From: Syntrophaceae bacterium CG2_30_49_12
GTDB lineage: Bacteria; Desulfobacterota; Syntrophia; Syntrophales; CG2-30-49-12
Assembly: GCA_001873675.1 (NCBI GenBank)
Contig: MNZP01000182.1
Location: forward strand, 1-11,625
DNA: 11,625 nt
Direction of reading: 5' to 3'
Shown: positions 1 to 6,776 of the stretch, in pieces
How the letters are laid out: every line of letters starts with the position of its first letter
Position numbering within the stretch: position 1 is the stretch's first letter
Notes under the pieces: generated by a model
Told to the model about the DNA's origin: nothing
Databases searched by the model: none
What the model saw: the letters and a program-made list of their open reading frames with translations, nothing else
Translations under genes and position numbers: made by a program

Positions 1-84
1 CCCATGAGAAGGCGATTTAGGAGATGTTCAGTTTCGGCAAGGAGCATCATTTTCCGGAGCGCGCCAATAAGCAACTGGTAACTG

Positions 85-207
85 ATACCATTTCGCTTTC
101 AAAGGATAACGCGGCGGCAAGGAGGAGTCGCCGCAGGCGTATTACTAATACGTCGAGGACGCCGACGACGAAGCCAACAAAGTTAGCCAAAGAAAGCGAA
201 ATGGTAT
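85..207. repeat. MITE-like element with 16-bp perfect inverted ends
   Basis: Bases 85-100 (ATACCATTTCGCTTTC) and 192-207 are exact reverse complements, separated by 91 bp. The interior is itself highly foldable: a GC-rich dyad around 110-135, a small hairpin near 139-151, and another dyad near 150-170. No coding potential is convincing here. It lies just past the 3' end of the minus-strand operon, so as RNA it could form a large 3' stem-loop. The size and inverted ends suit a non-autonomous mobile repeat, but no target-site duplication was identified. The rest of 1-234 shows nothing recognisable. Confidence 0.5.
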
Positions 208-234
208 TAAGTCCCCGTCAGGAAAGAGGGCCTG

Positions 235-1011
235 TTACCTGCCGGTAAATTTTGGTTTGCGTTTTTCCAGCATAGCCCTGACACCCTCCCGGGCATCTTC
301 ACTGTTATTTGCCTCATCGGCTAAGGCTTTCAGTTCAGGTTCGATCCGGGGATCAATCCCCCGATGTTCTGTAAGCTTTTGGATCATTATTTTCGTTGCC
401 CTCACAGCAAGGGGAGCATTTTCCTCGGCCAGTTCTTTTGCCAGGGAATAAGTAGCGTTCATCAGTTGCCCGGAAGGTACTACCTGGTTAACAAGTCCTA
501 TCTCCATCGCCCGTTTTGCGTCTACGGGCCTTCCTCGCAAGAGCAACTCTTTTGCCGCTGCGATACCCAATAAGTTGGTAAGGCGATGGATTGCGGTATA
601 GTAATAAGTCCTGCCAAGCTTAACGAGGGGGACCCCGAACTTGGCCGTTTCCGAAGCAATCCTGAAGTCGGAGATGGCTGCGATATCGAGTCCTGCACCG
701 AGGGCGGGCCCGGAGATCATCGCAATAATAGGACGGGAATAACCGATCAGACTGGCAAGACAGTACTCCATTCCCTTTATGGTTTCTTTAAAAGATTCCC
801 CCCCCCCGGAAAGGTCCACACCGGAGCAAAAGATATCATCTCCCGCTCCCCGGATAACGATTACACGAGTATCATCGTTCTTCTGCAGATCGGCAAGGAT
901 GTCCCCCATCTTGACGAGCGCCGCTCCATTTAAGGCGTTTTTCTTTTCCGGACGATTGATTGAGATAGTGGTAATATAATCCTTATCTTCCCTTAAAATT
1001 TCCTCTCCCAC
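235..1011 (-). CDS. Crotonase-fold protein, methylmalonyl-CoA decarboxylase-like
   Basis: This is an enoyl-CoA hydratase/isomerase superfamily protein of about 258 aa (269 if started at the upstream GTG at 1044; residue numbers here use that longer form). It shows the usual early INRPEKKNAL block, the first oxyanion-hole loop (DIFCSGVDL, about 70-78) and the second (GPALGAGLD, 112-120). The two catalytic glutamates of true hydratases are absent: the first position is Asp120 and the second falls at Leu140. A LGRTYYYTAIHRL segment (143-155) aligns with the region of E. coli YgfG/ScpB (methylmalonyl-CoA decarboxylase) that contains its catalytic Tyr, and the C-terminal EKRKPKF ending is also shared. 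It is the last gene of an operon with methylmalonyl-CoA-type mutase subunits, matching the sbm-ygfG pairing. The GTG at 1011 is preferred because AGGAGG (1019-1024) lies 7 nt upstream. Decarboxylase function is inferred; another acyl-CoA reaction is possible. Confidence 0.8.
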   Translation of the reverse strand: MGEEILREDKDYITTISINRPEKKNALNGAALVKMGDILADLQKNDDTRVIVIRGAGDDIFCSGVDLSGGGESFKETIKGMEYCLASLIGYSRPIIAMISGPALGAGLDIAAISDFRIASETAKFGVPLVKLGRTYYYTAIHRLTNLLGIAAAKELLLRGRPVDAKRAMEIGLVNQVVPSGQLMNATYSLAKELAEENAPLAVRATKIMIQKLTEHRGIDPRIEPELKALADEANNSEDAREGVRAMLEKRKPKFTGR

Positions 1012-1038
1012 AGCTGTTCCTCCTCCCCCCGTCTTAAC

Positions 1039-1062
1039 GGCCACGACGGAGCGTGGCCCTCC
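1039..1062 (-). repeat. REP-like palindrome, copy 1
   Basis: A 24-bp sequence contains the hairpin GGCCACG-6 nt-CGTGGCC. It is repeated exactly, in the opposite orientation, at 6624-6647. It sits between the mutase large-subunit stop (1069-1071) and the crotonase start. The upstream GTG at 1044 that lengthens the crotonase frame lies inside this palindrome. Confidence 0.8.
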
Positions 1063-1068
1063 CTGATC

Positions 1069-2805
1069 CTAAATAAATGTATCCTGCTGCCACTCGCCAA
1101 AAACACCCCTTAAAACATCGCACTGTTCTTGAAGACTCGCGTACTCCCTGGCAAGCTGAATAAAGAGGGGCATCAAGTTCTCATCTTCCTTTTTGGCGGC
1201 CTTTTCCAGCTCTAAGAGAAGTCTTTTAACTTCCCGATTGTTCCTTGTCCGCTTTACCTCGGCCAGGTTGGCCTTCTGTTTTTCCTCCGCATCATACCTC
1301 TTCTTCTCAGAATACGGATGCTCAACGAGCCTATTGACGGTTACATCGAGTTCGTATTCCTCTGTAAAGCAGTTAACTCCCACGAGAAGCATCTCTCCCC
1401 TCTCGATCTTGGCCTGACGCTCCGCAGCGCTCCTGGCAATTTCCCGCTGCATATACCCTGTCTCGATGGCAGTCACAGCACCGCCCATGTCTTCGATCTT
1501 TTGCAATCCTTCCCACCCTGCTTTTTCTATTTCGTTGGTCAGGGATTCCATAAAATAGGAGCCGGCGAAGGGATCCAGCACATCGCACATGCCGGTCTCA
1601 TACATGAGAATCCTCGCCCCGTCATCGGCCAGTTGTCTTGCCTCTAAAGACCACCCCAATCCCAAAGGTTCATCGTAAGGCGGGAAAACTGCCGGAGGAC
1701 CGCCGGAGAGAAGACCGGCAATGCCTCCAATCATTGTCCGGCTCAGATTATTGAGGACACGCTGCTTAGTTGTACTGCTGCAACCGATATGGGCGAACAT
1801 CGGCACACGGATTCTCATGCTTTCCTCTTTCTTTGCCCCGAACCTCTCCTTGACAATCTTGGCCCACATCCTCCTGTATGCCCTGTGAAATGCTACTTCC
1901 TTGTAGATTTCCAGGCTGCCCCCGGAGCCGTTAAACGTAAACTTGGGGGCAAAGTCGTCTATATCAACTCCTGCATTAACACCTTCCTGTAAATAGGCAA
2001 TTCCTATGGCCAGAGAAAAGGCCATTTCCTGTTCGCGGGTTGCCCCCCCCTCACGGATATGATAGCCACCGATGCTCGTTATATTTATGCCGGGGAGATG
2101 TTTCGTAAAGAAGACTACGCTGTCTCTAAACATCCTCATGGAGGGTCTCGGAGGAAATATATAGGTGCCGCGGGAAACGTGTTCTTTTAAGATGTCATTC
2201 TGCGGGGTGCCCTTCAGTTTTGCCATGGGTATCCCCCTCTTTTCCGCAAGGGCGATGTACATGGCAATCAGGATATTTGCTGCGGCATTCATGGTCATAT
2301 TTGTGGCAATCTTGTCCAGATCCTGGTCTCCGGTAAATGCCTCGAAAATAACTTCAAAATCCCTCAGGGTATCAATGGCCACCCCCACCTTGCCGACCTC
2401 TCCCTCAACAGTCGGATTATCCGAGTCATACCCGCACTGGGTGGGGAGATCCAGGGCGAAGTTTGGCCCGCCCGACCAGCCCAATGCCGCCTGTGCTTTG
2501 TAATAATCCCTCGTATCCTCCGGGGTACCGTAGCCGGAATATTGCGAGGCCCTCTTCAGCCCCCCCGGCTTCGCACCCTTCCTGAGTGCCGGCACGAGAT
2601 TTACCGGAAAAGCCGCCGTGGTAAATGGATATTGCCCGGGAAAGCCTACGTCCCGGAGGAAGTCGAAACCTTCGATCTCTAAAGGTGTATGGAATTCGGT
2701 CGGTTTTTCCATCCTGAACCTTTTGGCGGCAGGCTTCAGAACCTTCTCTTCCCATTCCTTCCTCTTCTTCTTTATTTCCTCTAATTTATCTTTATCATGA
2801 TGCAT
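1069..2805 (-). CDS. Acyl-CoA mutase large subunit (methylmalonyl-CoA mutase type)
   Basis: A 578-aa catalytic subunit of an adenosylcobalamin-dependent carbon-skeleton mutase, probably interconverting succinyl-CoA and methylmalonyl-CoA. It has the TIM-barrel acyl-CoA-binding domain but no B12 domain, which is encoded by the upstream small gene. Landmarks: QYSGYGTPEDT (88-98), DLPTQCGYDSDNP (119-131), QNDILKEHVSRGTY (202-215), PSMR (221-224), IGGYHIREGGAT (245-256). Aligned by eye to Propionibacterium MutB, the carboxylate contacts Tyr89 and Arg207 are kept (Tyr89 and Arg212 here), as is catalytic His244 (His249). This favours a malonyl-type substrate over isobutyryl-CoA. The stretch before QYSGY (about 60-85) is longer than in classical MutB, so a related branched dicarboxylyl-CoA cannot be excluded. 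The start ATG follows GGAGGT with a 9-nt spacer. The sense strand has G8 and G7 tracts. Confidence 0.93.
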   Translation of the reverse strand: MHHDKDKLEEIKKKRKEWEEKVLKPAAKRFRMEKPTEFHTPLEIEGFDFLRDVGFPGQYPFTTAAFPVNLVPALRKGAKPGGLKRASQYSGYGTPEDTRDYYKAQAALGWSGGPNFALDLPTQCGYDSDNPTVEGEVGKVGVAIDTLRDFEVIFEAFTGDQDLDKIATNMTMNAAANILIAMYIALAEKRGIPMAKLKGTPQNDILKEHVSRGTYIFPPRPSMRMFRDSVVFFTKHLPGINITSIGGYHIREGGATREQEMAFSLAIGIAYLQEGVNAGVDIDDFAPKFTFNGSGGSLEIYKEVAFHRAYRRMWAKIVKERFGAKKEESMRIRVPMFAHIGCSSTTKQRVLNNLSRTMIGGIAGLLSGGPPAVFPPYDEPLGLGWSLEARQLADDGARILMYETGMCDVLDPFAGSYFMESLTNEIEKAGWEGLQKIEDMGGAVTAIETGYMQREIARSAAERQAKIERGEMLLVGVNCFTEEYELDVTVNRLVEHPYSEKKRYDAEEKQKANLAEVKRTRNNREVKRLLLELEKAAKKEDENLMPLFIQLAREYASLQEQCDVLRGVFGEWQQDTFI

Positions 2806-2870
2806 AATAAAGCTACCTCCTTTTTCTCTTGTATTAAAACACTCTCACAGCAAATAAATTCACCGAAACC

Positions 2871-2984
2871 ACTCAGTGTCATGTCAATCAAGAAATGTCA
2901 TTTCGACCGCAGGGAGAAATCTAAGATTTCTCAGTCGTGAAGACTCCTTCGAAATGACAGGGTATCGTTGACATGACACTCAGT
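2871..2984. repeat. Palindromic MITE-like element between mutase subunit genes
   Basis: Nested inverted repeats span about 114 bp. Outer arms 2871-2887 and 2968-2984 pair with one mismatch, arms 2896-2906 and 2949-2959 (TGTCATTTCGA) pair exactly, and the centre 2914-2932 (GAGAAATCT-A-AGATTTCTC) is an exact hairpin. The whole would fold into a long interrupted stem in RNA of either strand. The TGTCATTTCGA...GAGAAATCT style resembles a dispersed repeat that I recall from many environmental bacterial genomes. The right arm contains the TGA stop of the B12-binding subunit gene (2980-2982). Confidence 0.8.
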
Positions 2985-3393
2985 CTGCCTTGCGCACATT
3001 TTTTCTGATAAAATCCCCAATATCTTTCACCATGGCGCCGGAAACAAAGATCTCTGCAACTCCCTTCTCCTTCAGGATAGGAATATGTTCTTCAGGTATA
3101 ATGCCGCCGCCTACGACCAGAACATCGTCGGCCTTCTGTTCCTTCAAAAGTTCCACAACCTTGGGAAAAAATGTCAGGTGAGCGCCGGAAAGACAGCTAA
3201 GACCGACAACATCAACGTCCTCCTGAATAGCTGCTTTTACGATCTGGACAGCCGACTGTCTTCTGCCTGTATAGATAACTTCCATACCCTGGTCCCTCAG
3301 GCCGAAGGCAAGCACCTTTGCCCCCCGATCGTGTCCATCAAGACCGGGTTTGGCTATCAAGACCTTAATTTTCCTTTCGTTTTCCATAACCAT
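2980..3393 (-). CDS. Methylmalonyl-CoA mutase B12-binding (small) subunit
   Basis: A 137-aa stand-alone cobalamin-binding domain, the size expected for the C-terminal B12 domain of acyl-CoA mutases encoded separately. The DxHxxG signature is at Asp19-Gly20-His21-Asp22-Arg23-Gly24; His21 would be the lower axial cobalt ligand. The SxL motif (Ser66-Cys67-Leu68) and the glycine patch (Gly95-97) that cradle the nucleotide tail are present. A usual GPG after the last strand reads VSG (117-119), a minor change. It should pair with the large subunit encoded next in the operon, 174 bp downstream with a palindromic element between. AAGGAGGT (3401-3408) lies 7 nt before the ATG at 3393, supporting this start over the Met two codons later. 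The stop codon lies within the arm of the downstream element. Confidence 0.93.
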   Translation of the reverse strand: MVMENERKIKVLIAKPGLDGHDRGAKVLAFGLRDQGMEVIYTGRRQSAVQIVKAAIQEDVDVVGLSCLSGAHLTFFPKVVELLKEQKADDVLVVGGGIIPEEHIPILKEKGVAEIFVSGAMVKDIGDFIRKNVRKAD

Positions 3394-3451
3394 AACAATT
3401 ACCTCCTTGGCAATAATGAATTTTTACAGGAACGCAGTTACACTTAAGAGC

Positions 3452-5392
3452 CTAATCATAGATAGTCTGACATTCAAGAATCTCCACCGGAAGCCCGGTT
3501 TTTCGTTCTATATCAAGGTATATTCTTCCTGTCAAGTCTCTTCCCCAGCCGCTTAAATTAAAAGGTGAAGAGGGGATTACTAACAAATCAGGTTTTATAT
3601 CCCTCGATTTTATATACCCTCTTACATAATCTATGTAATCCTGCACTACCAATAAATCGCCAAGACAGATATTCCCTCCCCAGAACCGGTTCGAAGGGAC
3701 ACCAATCTCAATTGTAAGGTCTCTTTCTTGAAATAACGGCGATTTCCTTATGATCTCTTCTAACAGAGGTTTGACGAGAGATGAAGAAAGGAGGAGGATG
3801 TTTTTTGCCCCTCTCCTTTTGATGATTTCCCGCAACGGCTCCAGGTAAGAAGTTCGCAGGCCTGTCCCCATGAAGACGATGCCGAGATGGGTGTCAATTT
3901 CCCTTGAGGAGGGATACGAAACCCTGTTGAGATCAAGAGGTAGTTCTAACTTAAGGCCATTCCTCGAGACCAGCAGCGGTATAAATCCGACCTCGCTTTT
4001 CTGCAGAAGAGAGAGAAGATCCCGGGCCTGTGGACGATTGTGGATTATATTGCCGCCGATCGAAAGCAGGATATCGCCTATCCGCAGGCCGCCGTAAAAG
4101 GCCGGCGACCCCTTGACTATACCGATAACCCGGGGAATATTCTTCTGTTCATAGCACAAATTCTCTTCATAAAGGGCAGGTCTCACCACGAGGGGGGCTT
4201 CATATCTGTCCCTTATCTCCATGATCCTTTCGGTAATTGTCTCCCACAGATAATCATGGTCAAATAGTTTCTTGTCCGAAAAGTACCTGGAATACCCCGG
4301 CAGACTGATCTGCACCAGTCTGACATCAGATTCATCGGCATAGGCAATTGTCTCTTCCATATCGCCCAACATCTCTTCTTCCGACCCATCCGGCCAGGGC
4401 ACAATGACGATGTCATAAACAATGCCCGCCTTCTTGAGCAGAGGCAGGGATTTGATGGCAATCTCCGGGGTTCTGTCACCCATTAAGGCGCGTCTCCGGC
4501 CGGCCGAAGAACTATGCAAGGCAATGTCCAGATGTAATGGATTAAACCCCGAAAGGTAAGCGACTACCTCCTCCGTCAGGGTGGTGCCGTTGGTTGAGAT
4601 CCTGATTACCCGTTTGCTTTTCTTGCGGATCTCCTCCAACACCTCTCTAAAATGGGGATGAATGAATGCCTCAAAGCACGTTCCCAGAGAGGTAAATAAG
4701 TTTCTGTCCCTTTCAGGGAAAAAATATTTAAGGCGGGTGCGTATCTCCCTGAATTCTTCTTCCGCAGACCTGAGAGGACTGACAAGCGCCAGATCGGGAG
4801 GACACCCTTTGTTATAGCAAAAAACGCAATTACAGTTGCATCTGGTTGCTATATACCCTAACATGTCGGCGGGATCGCAGGGAGTATCTTCCACCCATTG
4901 GGACAGGTCTTTGAGCCTGAAACCATCGGCCTTCACTACTTTTCCATTGCTTTCCAGGGCGATAAAGTCCAGCAGACTCCTAAGCTGCCTCTGGATGTAC
5001 TCGATAGTCGGTTCGTAAAGGGCCGTATTTTTTATACACTGGAAGCTGTATTCTGTATCATCTCCTTTATCCGTTACAGATTTGTCGTTTTTCCCCGCCG
5101 ACTCCCGTGCAGCTTCACCGGGCGAAGGGTTATCCTGTTTTTCAATAAATGGTACGGTGGCGTCCTCGTCTTCATCATATAATCTGTGTATCAGATTCCT
5201 GTTGTTCATCAGTTTGAACCCGTCAATTTTTACCTCAGAATCTCCACTACAGGGGATCAACATATCGAGTATATTTCTTAACTGTACCCTCAGGAGGTCT
5301 GAACGACAGCTATGTTCACCCTTACCGTCAGTTGCCTCAGACACGGGATAGCGAAAGACATAATCATTTTCTGAAGATGCTGTCTCACTCAT
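3452..5392 (-). CDS. Radical SAM protein with PDZ and DUF512-like domains
   Basis: About 646 aa from the ATG at 5392; a GTG at 5407 gives 651 aa, the numbering used here. The ATG is preferred because AGAGGA precedes it closely. The radical SAM cluster is CX3CX2C at Cys190, Cys194 and Cys197, followed by the usual core through about 340. A PDZ domain covers about 424-492 (VKGSPAFYGGLRIGDILLSI). The C-terminus (about 507-648) resembles DUF512, with NRFWGGNICLGDLLVVQD (573-590). DUF512 proteins that I know of run PDZ, radical SAM, DUF512; here the PDZ lies after the radical SAM core. The N-terminal 185 residues hold two similar segments, 40-66 and 139-165, with 12 of 27 identities. It is first in the operon, 58 bp before the B12-subunit gene. 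The substrate is unknown; a role in servicing the B12 mutase is only a guess from position. Confidence 0.88.
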   Translation of the reverse strand: MSETASSENDYVFRYPVSEATDGKGEHSCRSDLLRVQLRNILDMLIPCSGDSEVKIDGFKLMNNRNLIHRLYDEDEDATVPFIEKQDNPSPGEAARESAGKNDKSVTDKGDDTEYSFQCIKNTALYEPTIEYIQRQLRSLLDFIALESNGKVVKADGFRLKDLSQWVEDTPCDPADMLGYIATRCNCNCVFCYNKGCPPDLALVSPLRSAEEEFREIRTRLKYFFPERDRNLFTSLGTCFEAFIHPHFREVLEEIRKKSKRVIRISTNGTTLTEEVVAYLSGFNPLHLDIALHSSSAGRRRALMGDRTPEIAIKSLPLLKKAGIVYDIVIVPWPDGSEEEMLGDMEETIAYADESDVRLVQISLPGYSRYFSDKKLFDHDYLWETITERIMEIRDRYEAPLVVRPALYEENLCYEQKNIPRVIGIVKGSPAFYGGLRIGDILLSIGGNIIHNRPQARDLLSLLQKSEVGFIPLLVSRNGLKLELPLDLNRVSYPSSREIDTHLGIVFMGTGLRTSYLEPLREIIKRRGAKNILLLSSSLVKPLLEEIIRKSPLFQERDLTIEIGVPSNRFWGGNICLGDLLVVQDYIDYVRGYIKSRDIKPDLLVIPSSPFNLSGWGRDLTGRIYLDIERKTGLPVEILECQTIYD

Positions 5393-5407
5393 TATTCCTC
5401 TTTTCAC

Positions 5408-5584
5408 CCCTGCGAATTTTGTTACCCCTCCACCGAAAGCGGAATTACTTGTAAAAAGCCTCCAACTGTGACATAATTTACTACCTTTGTGCCTTTATAA
5501 TGTAATATTATCACCGGAGAAAAAGGGAAAGCAATAATTTTTACAGGTTATCATGTAAACCGGTAGGGGAGGGAGAGGAAAGTA
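5408..5584. promoter_or_regulatory. Divergent promoter region (operon / fmdB-like gene)
   Basis: This 177-bp AT-rich gap separates the divergently transcribed radical SAM operon and the FmdB-like gene, so promoters for both should lie here. On the plus strand a TATAAT occurs at 5496-5501. The best -35-like hexamer, GTGACA (5468-5473), is 22 bp upstream, too far for a classical sigma-70 promoter, so the assignment is weak. A purine-rich GGGAGAGG precedes the ATG at 5585. No riboswitch was recognised. Confidence 0.3.
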
Positions 5585-5791
5585 ATGCCGATCTATGAAT
5601 TTAAGTGCAAGAAGTGCGGCAATGTATTTGATGTCCTATTCAGATCCAGCCAGGAAAAATTGGCGGTATCCTGTCCCGTTTGCAAGTCAAAAAAAACGGA
5701 TAAGTTGATGTCGGTCTTCGGGGGTAAAATCGGCAATACATCGTCATCGTCGTGTTCTTCCTGCGCCTCTACCTCCTGCGGTTCTACCTGA
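5585..5791 (+). CDS. FmdB-family zinc-ribbon protein
   Basis: A 68-aa small zinc-ribbon protein of the FmdB / CxxC_CXXC_SSSS type. It opens with the family's MPIYEFKCKKCG, and the zinc knuckles are Cys8/Cys11 and Cys30/Cys33. The tail is Ser- and Cys-rich (SSSSCSSCASTSCGST), as is common in the family. The name comes from a putative regulator of formamidase genes, but the biochemical role of most members is unproven. The ATG follows GAGAGG by about 7 nt. It is 145 bp upstream of the adenylate kinase gene in the same orientation and may share its transcript. Confidence 0.9.
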   Translation: MPIYEFKCKKCGNVFDVLFRSSQEKLAVSCPVCKSKKTDKLMSVFGGKIGNTSSSSCSSCASTSCGST

Positions 5792-5832
5792 GGACATTGA
5801 CATCATGCGGCAGGTTGTCGCCTGAATTGTAG

Positions 5833-5875
5833 AGCAACGGGAAAAATCACTCAAGAGCTGAAGTTTGCCGTTGCT
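5833..5875 (+). other. Stem-loop in the leader of the adenylate kinase gene
   Basis: AGCAACGG (5833-5840) is the exact reverse complement of CCGTTGCT (5868-5875), with a 27-nt loop. No T-run follows, so it is not a standard terminator. It may be an RNA structure in the fmdB-adk leader, or chance. Confidence 0.3.
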
Positions 5876-5936
5876 AAAAGAAAGGCAATTGTTTATATAG
5901 GAACAGTTCAAGTACTTTGTGAAAGGAGTTTAAAGG

Positions 5937-6611
5937 GTGAATATTTTAATTTTCGGACCTAACGGAAGTGGTAAAGGTACGCAGGGAGCGGTTGTGCAAA
6001 AAAAGTATGGGGTGCCCCATATAGAGACAGGCGTGATCTTCAGAAATAATATCTCCGGAGGAACCGAGCTGGGGAAAAAGGCAAAGACCTATATTGACAG
6101 GGGAGAACTGGTTCCCGACAGTATTACCGTTCCCATGCTCCTGGCCCGCCTTAAAGAAGATGACTGCAAAAACGGATGGCTTTTAGACGGTTTTCCAAGG
6201 AATCTGGCTCAGGCAGAGGTTCTCTGGAAGGCTCTCGAAGAAGAGAAGATGAAGCTCGACTATGTGATTGAAATCATCCTTGACAGGGATACCGCCAAGA
6301 AAAGGATTATGGGAAGAAGACTGTGTGCCGCTGATAATAACCATCCCAACAATATCTATATTGATGCCATCAAGCCGGCCGAGAGGAACGGAAAGATGGT
6401 ATGCCGGGTCTGTGGTTGCGAGGAGCTTTTGGCCCGTGCCGATGACCAGGATGAGGTTGCTATAGATAAGAGGCATAATATCTATTACGACACAAAAACA
6501 GGAACGATGGCGGCGATAAATTACTTCAAGGAAAAGGTAAAAGTGATCGAGGTGGATGGTCTGCCGGGTGTCAGAGAAGTCTCTGAGAATCTCCTTCAGA
6601 AATTGGCGTAA
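5937..6611 (+). CDS. adk: Adenylate kinase, Cys-rich LID variant
   Basis: A 224-aa nucleoside monophosphate kinase catalysing ATP + AMP to 2 ADP in the cytoplasm. The P-loop is GPNGSGKGT (7-15); the AMP-binding region includes ETGVIFRNNI (30-39), and DGFPRN (84-89) is the conserved AMP-site motif. The LID region (about 127-185) carries Cys130, Cys156, Cys159 and Cys161, suggesting a zinc-stabilised LID, followed by ARADD (166-170). This non-classical LID reads like the form found in several deltaproteobacteria. The start is GTG, supported by AAAGGAG (5922-5928) 8 nt upstream. A terminator at 6777-6815 probably ends the fmdB-adk transcript. Confidence 0.93.
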   Translation: MNILIFGPNGSGKGTQGAVVQKKYGVPHIETGVIFRNNISGGTELGKKAKTYIDRGELVPDSITVPMLLARLKEDDCKNGWLLDGFPRNLAQAEVLWKALEEEKMKLDYVIEIILDRDTAKKRIMGRRLCAADNNHPNNIYIDAIKPAERNGKMVCRVCGCEELLARADDQDEVAIDKRHNIYYDTKTGTMAAINYFKEKVKVIEVDGLPGVREVSENLLQKLA

Positions 6612-6623
6612 ATATTTAGTTTA

Positions 6624-6647
6624 GGAGGGCCACGCTCCGTCGTGGCC
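6624..6647 (+). repeat. REP-like palindrome, copy 2
   Basis: The same 24 bp as the copy at 1039-1062, in inverse orientation, again just after a stop codon (adk ends at 6611). The core is GGCCACG-6 nt-CGTGGCC. Two identical copies in under 12 kb suggest a genome-wide dispersed family. Confidence 0.8.
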
Positions 6648-6655
6648 ATTGAAAA

Positions 6656-6732
6656 GGGGTCAGGAATCAGGGGTCAGGAATCAGAGGTCAGGGGTCAGGA
6701 ATCAGAGGTCAGGGGTCGGAGGTCAGGGGTCA
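6656..6732 (+). repeat. Heptamer tandem array, 11 units
   Basis: Eleven back-to-back 7-mers follow GRRRTCA without a phase break. GGGGTCA occurs four times plus one GGGGTCG, and GGAATCA and GAGGTCA three times each. It is followed by an inverted relative (GACTCCTGAC) and a CTGACAG/CTGTCAG hairpin at 6741-6761. Because 7 is not a multiple of 3, no reading frame keeps the repeat as protein. Confidence 0.85.
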
Positions 6733-6776
6733 GCCGACTCCTGACAGCCGATCCCTGTCAGCAGGTCCTTTGCATT

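Noticed and set aside
1..95. Minus-strand open frame to the window edge (ending ...AETEHLLNRLLMG)
   Set aside because: About 30 residues only, no start signal and no recognisable family; it could be the edge of a gene fragment, but this cannot be supported.
24..248. Open frame of 74 codons on the plus strand
   Set aside because: It runs through the MITE-like element, is Arg-rich and low-complexity from the hairpin repeats, has no ribosome binding site and no family resemblance.
5408..5584. Cobalamin riboswitch controlling the mutase operon
   Set aside because: No B12-box-like conserved core was recognised in the 177-bp leader.
5833..5875. Stem-loop between fmdB-like gene and adk as a terminator
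   Set aside because: The loop is long and no T-run follows, so termination is not supported.
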